From positions 1,285,060 to 1,349,059 of the forward strand of contig JABTUN010000003.1 in the NCBI GenBank assembly GCA_015075365.1: a DNA stretch of 64,000 bases. The letters run 5' to 3'. Under the pieces are notes generated by a model. The model did no database searches. It was not told where the DNA came from and saw nothing but the letters and a program-made list of their open reading frames with translations. A program made the position numbers and the translations under genes. Positions 51,702 through 60,562 of the stretch are shown one piece after another. This DNA is from Verrucomicrobiaceae bacterium (GTDB taxonomy: Bacteria; Verrucomicrobiota; Verrucomicrobiia; Verrucomicrobiales; Verrucomicrobiaceae). Each line of letters opens with the position of its first letter. The stretch's first letter is position 1.

Positions 51702-52826
51702 TCATAGCTGTTTTAGCCAGTCGAGCGTGATGCGGCGGATGCGGAGGCGGTTCAATGCTCCGACCTTGCTGTCGCCAGCGCAGTAGCCGATGAGCATGGC
51801 GTCGCCAATGAAGTGAATGGCGGTGTAGTGATAGAGGCCGTCGGGGTCGCTTTCGATAAGCTTGCGTCGAGGGAATGTCTTGCCGCCGTCGGTGGAGATC
51901 GCGGCGACGAAGGGATTGCGCTTTTTCGGTGGGAACGGGAACATGCCGGAGTGGTCGTTGTAGATGGCGAGCAGGTCGCTGCTGCCGGGCAGGCGCTTGA
52001 TGCTGGCAGGGCCGTTGGGTGATTTCATCTCCGTGGGCTCGGGTGGCGTGAAGGTTTTGCCTGCATCGCTGGAGCGGAAGCCGAATTGAGTGCCTTGATC
52101 GGTGCGCGACCATGAAAAGAGGCTGCCATCGGCGAGTTCGACGACGCCGGGCTCCTGCAGGCCGCTGCCACTGCGCACGGGCATGGCCCACCAGCTTGAG
52201 GATTCAGTCCACGTCGTGCCTTCGTCGTCGGAGTAGAGCCACATGGTGATGGCACGGGCGTCGAAGGACTTGCTGGAATGCGGATCGCTGCCGCGCGAGC
52301 GATGAAAGGCGAGCGGCACGATGATTCGGCCGTTGCTCGTCTGAATGACGCGGTCGTTGTTCAGCACGAAGTAGCCGGGTGCCTGCTGGATGAGCTTGGC
52401 GTCGCTCCAAGTCTCGCCTTCATCGGTGGAGAGGCGCATGTGCGGGCGGCAGTCGATCCAACTGTTCTTCAGCAGGTAAAACATCGCCAGTTTGCCGCTG
52501 GCGAGCCGCAGCAGCGACACGCTCATCACATTATTGCCGCCGACATTCTCCACGACGGGGACTGGGGCGCTCCAGGTGCGGCCCTGATCGTCGGAGTGGA
52601 TTCTCACAATGCGCGCGGGGCTCTCATCCGCCGCGCCGCCGTAGAACTGCGTGTAGCAGAAGATGACGCGGCCGGATTTCAGTGTGGCGAAGGAGCCCTC
52701 CGAGTTGCGCGGGTATTCCTTTGTGGGATCGACATTGAGGGTGATGACGCTTTCAGCGGCGGGGCAGGGGACATGCCCGAGGAGGAGCATGAGGAGCAGG
52801 AAGCGGCGCGGGTTTGAGAACATCAA
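51702..52826 (-). CDS. Exo-alpha-sialidase-like secreted protein
   Basis: A 374-residue exported six-blade propeller with signal peptide ('MFSNPRRFLLLMLLLGHVPCPA'; a second Met at 52823). Asp boxes are visible: 'SDDQGRTWSAP', 'STDEGETWSDA', 'SDDEGTTWTES', 'SSDAGKTFTPP' and 'STDGGKTFPRR'. The catalytic Arg/Glu/Tyr set cannot be assigned by eye, so it may be a sialidase or another glycan-acting member of the superfamily (GH33-like). It lies upstream of the HpcH/HpaI aldolase on the same strand. Confidence 0.85.
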   Translation of the reverse strand: MMFSNPRRFLLLMLLLGHVPCPAAESVITLNVDPTKEYPRNSEGSFATLKSGRVIFCYTQFYGGAADESPARIVRIHSDDQGRTWSAPVPVVENVGGNNVMSVSLLRLASGKLAMFYLLKNSWIDCRPHMRLSTDEGETWSDAKLIQQAPGYFVLNNDRVIQTSNGRIIVPLAFHRSRGSDPHSSKSFDARAITMWLYSDDEGTTWTESSSWWAMPVRSGSGLQEPGVVELADGSLFSWSRTDQGTQFGFRSSDAGKTFTPPEPTEMKSPNGPASIKRLPGSSDLLAIYNDHSGMFPFPPKKRNPFVAAISTDGGKTFPRRKLIESDPDGLYHYTAIHFIGDAMLIGYCAGDSKVGALNRLRIRRITLDWLKQL

Positions 52827-52912
52827 CGGATGGTGACGGCCGGCGGAACGCGGGCAAGATGGCGCTGCTGGTTCATTGGCAGAACCAACCGCAGGGGGAT
52901 GGTCTCATGTTT

Positions 52913-52928
52913 CAAGTTTCAGGTTTCA
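52913..52928. repeat. Inverted flank repeat, left copy
   Basis: 'caagtttcaggtttca' here and its near-perfect inverted copy at 53929-53944 ('tgaaacatgaaacttg') flank the gene at 53023. The unit resembles a low-complexity 'gtttca' repeat. Confidence 0.45.
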
Positions 52929-53022
52929 TGAAAACGCTTCACGCGTTCTGCGGCTCAAAAGGCGCTGTCGCACCGATAAAAAGGCGTGTCAGTGTGCCTG
53001 GGTTCCCGTATAAGCGTGCCAA

Positions 53023-53895
53023 ATGAACCAGACCTGTTTTGCACGCACCGTTCTCGTCGGACTTTTGATGTCGATTGCCACCGCCTGCCCCGCGGCCGAC
53101 GAGGCGCCGGCAAAGGGCGGGCCCGCCAGGCACGTCGTTCAAATCGGGGGACGTGACATCGTGCTCCCGGCACCTCCAGGCTGCGAGCGCGCCGATGGCC
53201 GTGATCCGAAGATGGATCAAATGCGCGACGAGATGCTCGGTGGCACGAATCGCTATGTGGCACGCTTTGAACCTGCTGCCGGCACCGATGATGCTGCGAA
53301 AGAGCGCGAGTTCAGCGTGCAGGTGATGAAGTCGGTCGAGAGCCGTGAAATCGGCGAGCGCACCTATGCGGAAGTTCGCGAGCAAACTCGCGCCGAACTG
53401 CAACAGTCGATCGAAGAGGTGCAAAAGAAACTCGACAGCGCGTTGAAGGACCAGTCCGGGAAAATCGGCAAGGAAATCGGAGTGGAGACGGCTCTGAGCG
53501 CCAGTGACATGGCAGTGCTGGGATTTTTCGACGACAAGCCCTACAGCCTCGGATTCACGATGGCGATGAACATGAAGGCCCAGGTGGGTGACCAGATGGA
53601 GCAAAGCCGGGTCGTCACCTCTTGCATGACCGTTCCGGTGAATGGACGCCTGCTGTTTCTTTATGCGCAGTCCGACTTCAAGTCCGAGGAGGATCGCAAG
53701 TGGGGCGAGCAGGCCGTCACCGCGTGGAGGGATGCCATTCTGGCGGCCAATCCACGAGTGGAAGGGCCATCGGCGTCGCTTTTTGACTGGAGCAGCGTAG
53801 GCCGCTCTGGTTTGATCGGCGGAATCATTGGGTGCCTCGTGGGCCTCGTGAGCTGGCTGACGAAGAAAAAGAAGGCCAAAGACCTGTCGGAATAG
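53023..53895 (+). CDS. Exported protein with C-terminal membrane anchor, unknown function
   Basis: A 290-residue protein with a signal peptide ('MNQTCFARTVLVGLLMSIATACPA') and one C-terminal transmembrane helix ('SGLIGGIIGCLVGLVSWLT', about 262-280) followed by a Lys-rich tail, so it is probably anchored with its bulk in the periplasm. The middle is alpha-helical and charged. 'KSVESREIGERTYAEVREQTRAELQQSIEEVQKKL' reads as a coiled coil. I do not recognise the family. An inverted 16-bp repeat flanks it. Confidence 0.7.
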   Translation: MNQTCFARTVLVGLLMSIATACPAADEAPAKGGPARHVVQIGGRDIVLPAPPGCERADGRDPKMDQMRDEMLGGTNRYVARFEPAAGTDDAAKEREFSVQVMKSVESREIGERTYAEVREQTRAELQQSIEEVQKKLDSALKDQSGKIGKEIGVETALSASDMAVLGFFDDKPYSLGFTMAMNMKAQVGDQMEQSRVVTSCMTVPVNGRLLFLYAQSDFKSEEDRKWGEQAVTAWRDAILAANPRVEGPSASLFDWSSVGRSGLIGGIIGCLVGLVSWLTKKKKAKDLSE

Positions 53896-53928
53896 GTTTC
53901 AGGCTCCGAGGAGTGAAAAACCTCATCC

Positions 53929-53944
53929 TGAAACATGAAACTTG
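53929..53944. repeat. Inverted flank repeat, right copy
   Basis: 'tgaaacatgaaacttg', the inverted complement of 52913-52928 with one mismatch. Confidence 0.45.
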
Positions 53945-53958
53945 GAACCTGAACCGCC

Positions 53959-55731
53959 CTACGCCTTCTGCGGCTGCGGAACGAGGTGCTCGGCGGCTTT
54001 GGCGGCTTCGGCGCGAAGTTCGGGATTGAGGTTCTTCTGCTCGAATTCGCGGCACCATCCTTTGATTTCGAGTTCGTTGAAGATTTTGCCGATCACGCGG
54101 CGCAGCAGGCCTTTGAGGTTCGGGATCTCGACGTCCTGCAAACTGCGGATGGCGGCTTCTTTGTAGCCTTCGAGCAGCGTGGTGGCCTTTTCATAGGCGC
54201 CGCTTTCGTGGGACCAATCGCGGATGAGGGCGTTGGTGGGTTTTTCGCAGGGCTGGCCGTTCCAAAGGGCCTCCATGGTGTCCTTGGCGGTGCCTTTGCC
54301 TTTCTCGCGCAGGAGCGAGAGGATGATGCTGGGGCGCATGCTCCATTCATTCGCGGCGGCGCTGTCTTCGCCGAGGTCGTCGATGTCATCGCGGATCTGA
54401 TAGGCGATGCCGAGGTTCTCGCTGTAGGTGTGGAGCACGTCGGCGCATTCATCGAGGCGGCCGGCGAGGGCGGCACCGACTTTCAAAGCGACTTCAAAGG
54501 CGGGCGCGGTCTTGCTGCGGAAGATTTCGAGAACCTGCTGGCTGCTGAGGGCAACCGGGTGTCGTGTCCAGAGCAGTTCGGCACCTTGACCGATGCAAAG
54601 CTCACGCTGGCCTTCGGCAGCGACAAGCAGCGCGGCGCTGCGAATGTGCGCAGGCAGATCGCCATCGGCGAGGAGGCGATAACCTTCACCGATGAGCAGA
54701 TCGCCAATGTTCAGCGCGACGGGGATGCCGTGCTCGGTGTGGAGTGTGGTTTCGCCGTAGCGTTCGGCATCGCCGTCCTCGATGTCGTCATGCACGAGCG
54801 AGGCCTTGTGGAAAATCTCGACGGAGATGGCGGCGCGTTTGATGGAATCGCTGATCGGAGCCTCGGGATCATCGCGGAGGGCTTGATAGGCGGCGACGGT
54901 CAAAAACGGACGCCAGCGCTTGCCGGCGCGGGCGAGCCAGTCGCGCGAGATTTCCTCGGTGTGGCCGCGGGGCGGGCCCATGAGCGCATCGAGCGATTCG
55001 CGGGTGAACCAGGTCTTCACCTCGTCGTGCAGTTCGTTGAGGTTCAGGCGGCGCGTTTTGTCCTCGCTGGTGAGGTGGATGTAGTCCCACACCCAGTCGA
55101 TATCGACAACGGTGTCGATGCAGTCGTCTTGAAGCAAAGGCACAGCGACGGCGGGAATGGCCGCGGCTTCGACATACGGGAAGGTTCTTTCCAAAACGGG
55201 CAGGCAGGAGATGCCGACGATGGCCTCGATCTTGCCGGTCTGGATGAGCGACATGACGATGGCGCTGCCTTCAGCAACCAAAACGGCATAACCGAGCTTT
55301 TCGGCCTCGTTTTGGAAATCCTGGATGCTGCACAGGCCGCATTGCTTGCAGAGCAGGCCGAACTCATCAAAGGGCGCGGGGCACTTGCTCTCGACGCGGA
55401 GGCATTTCGGCATCAGCAGCAGGCGTTTTTCGAAAGGAACGGTCGCGAGGTGCTCGCGCCAGCTTTCATTCGCCATCAGCACGCCGATGTAGTCGCGATG
55501 AATCGGATCAAAGCCGTGGATGGCGATCAGTTTGTCCGTGTGCTGGCTGAGTTCCTCCAGCGGGATGGGCGGCACGAGGCCGACCTGCTGCGCATACTCG
55601 CGCACCTTGGCGAGGATGTGGTCACGCTCGATCTTCGTCTGCGGAATGTTTTTTTTCGGCTTCCGCAGGGCGCGGTTGAGGCCGGGGATCGGCGGCGGGA
55701 GGCTGGCGGCTCGGACGGTGAGGGTGGACAT
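53959..55731 (-). CDS. DUF116-polyprenyl synthetase fusion
   Basis: A 590-residue protein. Residues about 20-220 are DUF116-like, with a cysteine cluster 'GLLCKQCGLCSIQDFQ' near 128 and an earlier 'MPKCLRVESKCPAPFDE' that may bind metal. Residues about 255-590 are a trans-isoprenyl diphosphate synthase. The first Asp-rich motif is 'LVHDDIEDGD' (near 313) and the second 'IRDDIDDLGED' (near 446), both full DDxxD; 'GKRWRPFL' is the substrate-binding start. It should make long-chain polyprenyl diphosphates. DUF116 is rarely fused to this enzyme; its role is unknown. Confidence 0.85.
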   Translation of the reverse strand: MSTLTVRAASLPPPIPGLNRALRKPKKNIPQTKIERDHILAKVREYAQQVGLVPPIPLEELSQHTDKLIAIHGFDPIHRDYIGVLMANESWREHLATVPFEKRLLLMPKCLRVESKCPAPFDEFGLLCKQCGLCSIQDFQNEAEKLGYAVLVAEGSAIVMSLIQTGKIEAIVGISCLPVLERTFPYVEAAAIPAVAVPLLQDDCIDTVVDIDWVWDYIHLTSEDKTRRLNLNELHDEVKTWFTRESLDALMGPPRGHTEEISRDWLARAGKRWRPFLTVAAYQALRDDPEAPISDSIKRAAISVEIFHKASLVHDDIEDGDAERYGETTLHTEHGIPVALNIGDLLIGEGYRLLADGDLPAHIRSAALLVAAEGQRELCIGQGAELLWTRHPVALSSQQVLEIFRSKTAPAFEVALKVGAALAGRLDECADVLHTYSENLGIAYQIRDDIDDLGEDSAAANEWSMRPSIILSLLREKGKGTAKDTMEALWNGQPCEKPTNALIRDWSHESGAYEKATTLLEGYKEAAIRSLQDVEIPNLKGLLRRVIGKIFNELEIKGWCREFEQKNLNPELRAEAAKAAEHLVPQPQKA

Positions 55732-55766
55732 GGGGCGCGTGGAGCAAAAGGGCGGAGAGTCGGAAA

Positions 55767-55894
55767 GTGCTCAGTTCTCAGTGCTCAGTGCTCAGTGGGG
55801 TTTTTTGACAAGATCGGAGGGTGGAATCACAAGATTGGAGCAGAAAACGTGAGGCGAAGGCAAATCTGAGCACTGAGCACTGCCTACTGAGCAC
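55767..55894. repeat. Inverted repeats of 'gtgctcagt' units
   Basis: Left arm 55767-55796 (gtgctcagttctcagtgctc...) and right arm 55866-55894 are inverted complements with about 26 of 29 matches, bracketing a 69-bp centre. It resembles a small MITE or REP. It sits in the 200-bp gap between two minus-strand genes, where nothing else is visible. Confidence 0.65.
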
Positions 55895-55931
55895 TTTTCT
55901 TTGCCGTCTCCAAGGACTCCGCCAATCAAAA

Positions 55932-57053
55932 TCAGACCACCGTGCCGCGATTTGGCTTTTTCGGCGTCTTTTTGGGCTCGGGCTTCTCCGGGACGCCCTG
56001 CTCTTGCAGGATCGTGTCCTGCGGCAGGGGCTCGGCTCCGGGTTCGCCCTTGGGTTCAGGCTCGGCAAAGGGCGCGCCCTTCTGGTAGAGCTTCAGACGG
56101 GATTGAAACTCGTCCTCCAGCTTCTTGCGATCCTCAGCGGAGATTTCCTTGTCCTCGGCGAGGAGGGCGATGGAGCGCTTCTGCCACAGCTCGGCCTCCT
56201 TGAACTCGCCATTGCGCGCGAGGGCGGCGGCCATGGTGTCGATCATCTCATAGGGCTGCTCCTCGCTCTGCATGACCTCCACGATGAGTTTCAGCGCGCG
56301 GCGGGCGAGCAGCACGGCCTGCTCACCGTTGTGCAGGCTCTCATCCGGGCAGGTGGCGAGGAACCACGCCATGTTGTTCGAGGACCAGGGGTCGTTGGAC
56401 GTGGCGGCGCGCTCATACCAGGCGCCGGCGCGGCGGTAGTCCACCGGCACACCCTGGCCGGTGTAGTAGAGATTGGCGATGCGCGTCATCGCGGGGATGT
56501 AGTTCTGCTGCGCGGCCTTCAGATACCACAGCGCGGCCTTGGCGGTGCTTTTGGGCACGCCGTCACCACGTTCCAGCTTGGATGCGTAGGCGGTCTGGGA
56601 GGGGGGATTGCCCTGCTCGGCGGCTTTCCTGAACCACTCGGCCGCCTTGGCCAGATCTTTGGTCACGCCAGTGCCCTCCTCATACATGATGCCAAGACTG
56701 TGCTGCGAAAGGGCAAACCCATGCTCCGCGGCAGTCTTGTGCCACTCGTGCGCCTTGGCCAGGTTCTTCTCCACGCCCACGCCATCCTCATACAGCGTGC
56801 CCATGACGTGCTGGGCGCGCAGATGCTTCTGCTTGGCGGCTTTTTCGATCCAGGAGGCGCCCAGCTTGGGGTTCTTCTTCAATCCCTCGCCGGTGATGTA
56901 GCGCACGCCCACTTCGAATTGCGCGTCCGAGTCCCCGCGCTCCGCCCAGCCGAGCAGCTCACGTTCATCGACGCGCTGGTCGAGCTGTGCGCGTACAGGG
57001 GACAGGCAGGCCCAGCAGAGCAGGGCGACGACGAGGAGAATGGGGGGGCGCAT
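55932..57053 (-). CDS. Secreted Sel1/TPR-repeat protein
   Basis: A 373-residue exported protein ('MRPPILLVVALLCWACLSPVRA'). About six Sel1-like repeats, such as 'DAQFEVGVRYITGEGLKKN', 'RAQHVMGTLYEDGVGVEKN', 'LSQHSLGIMYEEGTGVTKD' and 'PAMTRIANLYYTGQGVPVD', are followed by a helical region and a Pro/Lys-rich tail ('PEPKGEPGAEP...EKPEPKKTPKKP'). Sel1 repeats usually mediate protein contacts. The start at 57053 gives a clean signal peptide; the frame is open further upstream. Confidence 0.85.
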   Translation of the reverse strand: MRPPILLVVALLCWACLSPVRAQLDQRVDERELLGWAERGDSDAQFEVGVRYITGEGLKKNPKLGASWIEKAAKQKHLRAQHVMGTLYEDGVGVEKNLAKAHEWHKTAAEHGFALSQHSLGIMYEEGTGVTKDLAKAAEWFRKAAEQGNPPSQTAYASKLERGDGVPKSTAKAALWYLKAAQQNYIPAMTRIANLYYTGQGVPVDYRRAGAWYERAATSNDPWSSNNMAWFLATCPDESLHNGEQAVLLARRALKLIVEVMQSEEQPYEMIDTMAAALARNGEFKEAELWQKRSIALLAEDKEISAEDRKKLEDEFQSRLKLYQKGAPFAEPEPKGEPGAEPLPQDTILQEQGVPEKPEPKKTPKKPNRGTVV

Positions 57054-57133
57054 ACGCGGTACAGTACGTTTCAGGAAAGGCGCTCTCAACACGAAATCCA
57101 GCGTTTGGGTGCTTCCGGGGACGGCGCGCGCCG

Positions 57134-58405
57134 TTAGCCGCCGCCCAGGCGGCTCCACACCGCGCCGAGCCGTTCCCGCAGCAGCCGGGCGCTTGGAGCG
57201 GGCAGCATGCCGCGCGTGAGAGGCACGTTCTTGGTGTCCTCCACGCCGGGACGGCCGGGCAGGCGGCTGTATTTGTAATCACGGTCCAGACCACCATCAG
57301 CGGCGAGCTGGACGCCAGCGCATTCCGCGCGCGGCACGGAGAGGAAGAACTGGTCCTGTGCCAGGACACAGCTCTCACCGGTTTTGAGGCGCAGCTGGGC
57401 CCGCGCCAGCTCGCGGAACAGCTCGCGCGCGGTCAGATCGGCTGGATTCACGAACTGGCGCTTCTCCGCGATGACATCGCGCCACTCCGGCTCCCCGCGC
57501 AGGCTGGAGAAGGCCGCGTCGATCTCTTTTTCGGCCAGTGGATAGTGCGTGCAGCCAAGGACGATGGTTTCGAGCGGCTTGGCGGGTTTTAAATCGCGAT
57601 ACGCGCCTGCCAGCGCGCGCGCCTCCCGCAGGGCGTAGGTGGAGACGGGCTCAGGAAAGGCCGCGTCCCCTTCGATGGCCCCGGCCAGCGTGGCGCTGCC
57701 TTGCTGGGCGATCAGCGGCACGCCGCGTCCTGCCAGCCCGAGTGTGCGGGTGATGGTGCGTGGATACACCTCGCTGGCGCAGGTGCCCACCGTGGCCAGC
57801 ACGCCGATGCCGCCCTCCGTCCTGGCTTCCGCCACGCCGCGCGCGCCGGCCTCCACCACGCCTACCACGATCACCGGCAGCCTCCAGCGGGCGATGGCGG
57901 CGCGGATGTCCTCCAGGCCGTAGGCGGTGGCGGTGTTGCAGGCAATCACGATGGCCTTCACCGGCGGTTTGTCGAAGCGCGGCTCGTTTCCCTGCGCAGG
58001 CCAGGCGCGGCGGCCCAGCAGAAAGATCGCGTCCTTCAAGATGAGCTCCCGCAGGTAATCGGTGCGCCCGGCGGCGGAGTAGTTGCCGTAGGGCATGTTG
58101 GCCTGGTCGCCGAAGTAGATGAAGCGCTCGTTGGCAAAATCGGGCCGGCCGTCCGCGCCGGGTTGCAGCGTGTCGTTGTGAAAGGCATCCAGCGTGAGGA
58201 TGGCCTCCAATACCGTCAGGCCTCCGATGCCGGAGTCAAAGACGCCCACGGGCAGGTGGCGGACCGCCTCGGCATCGTCCCAGGCATGCGCGTCAAAGGT
58301 GAAGGCCGCACGACCATCGCCGGGCGCGTTTTTCACGAGATCGGCCGCCGGCGCGGTCGCGAGGGCAAGGACAGGCAGAAGCCAGACGGGTAACGGTGGT
58401 TGCAT
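57134..58405 (-). CDS. Exported Asp/Glu racemase-family protein (MurI-like)
   Basis: About 423 residues. The fold is that of glutamate racemase: 'VGVFDSGIGGLTVLEAIL', 'YFGDQANMPYGNY', 'IVIACNTATAYGLEDIRA' (first catalytic Cys) and 'IVLGCTHYPLAEKEI' (second). However, a signal-peptide-like N-terminus precedes it ('MQPPLPVWLLPVLALATAPAA'; an upstream ATG at 58417 adds a basic residue), and the C-terminus is over 100 residues longer than MurI. A periplasmic location would be unusual for D-Glu synthesis, so it may be an altered racemase or hydrolase. Confidence 0.8.
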   Translation of the reverse strand: MQPPLPVWLLPVLALATAPAADLVKNAPGDGRAAFTFDAHAWDDAEAVRHLPVGVFDSGIGGLTVLEAILTLDAFHNDTLQPGADGRPDFANERFIYFGDQANMPYGNYSAAGRTDYLRELILKDAIFLLGRRAWPAQGNEPRFDKPPVKAIVIACNTATAYGLEDIRAAIARWRLPVIVVGVVEAGARGVAEARTEGGIGVLATVGTCASEVYPRTITRTLGLAGRGVPLIAQQGSATLAGAIEGDAAFPEPVSTYALREARALAGAYRDLKPAKPLETIVLGCTHYPLAEKEIDAAFSSLRGEPEWRDVIAEKRQFVNPADLTARELFRELARAQLRLKTGESCVLAQDQFFLSVPRAECAGVQLAADGGLDRDYKYSRLPGRPGVEDTKNVPLTRGMLPAPSARLLRERLGAVWSRLGGG

Positions 58406-58453
58406 GGGGCGGAGCATGCGCCCGGCGGCGCGTTCGGCAAGGGGCAAGCCGCC

Positions 58454-59140
58454 TCACAGATCAACCGGCACCGCGCGCATGCTGCGCAGGGCCTCCGCAT
58501 ACTTCACGCCGCAGGCCAGGCCGCGGTAACGCGCCAGCACGGTCTTTGTGTCCACCGCGCCGTCGCTCTTGCCCGCATCGTAGGGCGTGTTTTTCACGAA
58601 GGCCATCAGCCTGCCCAGCCACTCGGCGGCCGTCTGCCACTCCGCTGTCACATCGACATAGGTGTCCGGCTCAAAGCCGATCGTGTGGCCCGGCCCGTTG
58701 TCATACCAGTAGATGCGGGAGGGCACGCGCACGTCGTCACGGCCCAGCAGGCGCGCGGGCTGGCTCAGCGCGGCGTGGCAGATCGCGCTGGCGGCCTCGT
58801 GGTCGGCGTGGCGGTCATGCGGCCACAGCAGGAAGGCAGTGTCCGGCTTCACGTCCGCCACCACTTCCGCCACGGCGCGTTTCGTCTCCAGGGACGGCTC
58901 GAAGCCCATGCTCTTCCATGGCAGGAAGCGCATCTCCATGCCGTGCTGCGCCGCCAGTTCCTTGGAATAGTCCAGCAGCGCCTGGTCACGGCCTTTCACG
59001 GGAGGCCAGTTCGAGTAATCGCCGATCAGGCTGAGGATGACCACGCGCTGGTGCTTCTTCACCGCGCGCAGCAGCGTGCCGGGAATGCCAAAGGGGCAGT
59101 CGTCATAATGGGCGCCGATGGCGAGGAGGGTGCGGTTCAT
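58454..59140 (-). CDS. PIG-L family deacetylase
   Basis: A 228-residue LmbE-like deacetylase. The zinc motif reads 'AIGAHYDDCPFG', where the usual AHPDD is AHYDD. The second site is 'WPHDRHADHEAASAICHAAL'. The family removes N-acetyl groups from GlcNAc-type conjugates; here the substrate is unknown. The frame has a clear N-terminus ('MNRTLLAIGAHYDD'). It is divergent from the thioredoxin/PDZ gene. Confidence 0.88.
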   Translation of the reverse strand: MNRTLLAIGAHYDDCPFGIPGTLLRAVKKHQRVVILSLIGDYSNWPPVKGRDQALLDYSKELAAQHGMEMRFLPWKSMGFEPSLETKRAVAEVVADVKPDTAFLLWPHDRHADHEAASAICHAALSQPARLLGRDDVRVPSRIYWYDNGPGHTIGFEPDTYVDVTAEWQTAAEWLGRLMAFVKNTPYDAGKSDGAVDTKTVLARYRGLACGVKYAEALRSMRAVPVDL

Positions 59141-59217
59141 GAGGGAGATGTCCGAAAAAAACGCCGTCAGTGGAAGGGGCTTGTCATTTCCATCCGTTTC
59201 GGATCAAATTCATCCCC

Positions 59218-60534
59218 ATGAAGGCGCTCCACCTCCTCCCGTTCCTGTTCCTCCCCGCCGCGCTGCTCGCTGAAACGGTCAAGGACCGCGAAGGTGCCGT
59301 CCGCAATGACAAGGCCACGCTCGAAAACGACCCGCGCTGGAACTACAACGACATCGACGCCGGTTTCCGTCTGGCAAAGACCACCGGGAAGCCCCTTCTC
59401 GTCGTGCTGCGCTGCGTGCCGTGCATGTCCTGCGCCGGCATTGATGCCAGCGTGCTTCAGGAAAAGGAACTCGTCCCGCTGCTCGACCAGTTCGTCTGCG
59501 TCCGCATCATCAATGCCAACGCGCTCGACCTGGTCAGGTTCCAGTTCGACTACGACCTGTCCTTCTCCGCCATGGTTTTCAATGGCGACGGCACCATCTA
59601 CGGCCGCTACGGCTCCTGGCTGCATCAGAAGGACCCGCTCAACAAGACCACCGCCAGCTTCCGCAAGGCGCTGGAAGCCGCGCTCGCCGTGCATCAGGGC
59701 TACCCGGCCAACAAGGCCGCGCTTCAGGGCAAACAAGGCGGCCCCACGCCCTACAAGACGCCCGTGGAGTTCCCCACGCTCGCCGCCAAGTATCAGAGCA
59801 AGCTCGACTGGAACGGCAAGGTCGTCGGCAGTTGTGTCCATTGTCACATGGTGGGGGATGCCTTCCGCGCGCACTACCGCAGCCAGAACAAGCCCGTGCC
59901 CGTGGAGTGGATCTACCCGCAGCCCTCCCTGGAAGTGCTCGGTGCCACGCTGGCCACGGATGATGTGGCGCGCGTCGAGACCGTCGCACCCGGCACGCCC
60001 GCGGCCGGCGCAGGCCTCCAGGCGGGTGATTTCATCACGGAGTTCCACGGCCAGCCGCTCATCTCCATGGCGGATGTCAGTTGGGTGCTGCACCGCGCGC
60101 CCGCCAGCGGCACGCTGCTCGCCAAGGTCAGCCGGGGCGGGGAAACGCACGAACTGCGCCTCACCCTGCCGCCCGCCTGGCGGAACAAGTCCGACATCGG
60201 CCGGCGCGTCGGCACCTGGCCTATGCGCGCCATGGCCTTTGGCGGCATGAAGATGGATGACCTTGACGACGCGGGCCGCGCGCAACTCGGCCTCGGCAAG
60301 GAACAAATGGCGCTCAAAATCGCCCATGTTGGGCAGTATGGCGAGCATGCGCTCGCCAAGAAAGCCGGGTTTCAGAAGGACGACATCATCCTTGAGGTAG
60401 GAGACCTGACCACGCGCATGACGGAGAGCGCCCTCATTGGTCATCTGCTGCTGAGCAACCTTCCTGGCGAAAAAATCCCCGCCGTCGTATTGCGCGGCCA
60501 GCAGCGCCTCACCCTGGAGCTGCCCCAGCAGTAA
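59218..60534 (+). CDS. Exported thioredoxin-like protein with haem c motif and two PDZ domains
   Basis: A 438-residue protein with signal peptide 'MKALHLLPFLFLPAALLA'. A thioredoxin-like domain (about 40-160) has C66-V-P-C69-M-S-C72 in place of the CxxC active site. A haem-binding C206-V-H-C-H210 motif follows. Two PDZ-type modules are near 245-320 ('VAPGTPAAGAGLQAGDFITEFHGQPLISMADVSWVLH') and 370-435 ('HALAKKAGFQKDDIILEVG'). The combination suggests periplasmic redox sensing or protein quality control; the role is unknown. The ATG at 59218 is set by the signal peptide. Confidence 0.85.
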   Translation: MKALHLLPFLFLPAALLAETVKDREGAVRNDKATLENDPRWNYNDIDAGFRLAKTTGKPLLVVLRCVPCMSCAGIDASVLQEKELVPLLDQFVCVRIINANALDLVRFQFDYDLSFSAMVFNGDGTIYGRYGSWLHQKDPLNKTTASFRKALEAALAVHQGYPANKAALQGKQGGPTPYKTPVEFPTLAAKYQSKLDWNGKVVGSCVHCHMVGDAFRAHYRSQNKPVPVEWIYPQPSLEVLGATLATDDVARVETVAPGTPAAGAGLQAGDFITEFHGQPLISMADVSWVLHRAPASGTLLAKVSRGGETHELRLTLPPAWRNKSDIGRRVGTWPMRAMAFGGMKMDDLDDAGRAQLGLGKEQMALKIAHVGQYGEHALAKKAGFQKDDIILEVGDLTTRMTESALIGHLLLSNLPGEKIPAVVLRGQQRLTLELPQQ

Positions 60535-60562
60535 GCTCGGTGGCGATGCCTTGCGTGGCCGC

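Noticed and set aside
53986..55869. 627-codon plus-strand frame opposite the DUF116-prenyl synthase fusion
   Set aside because: Shadow; the opposite strand carries both DDxxD motifs.
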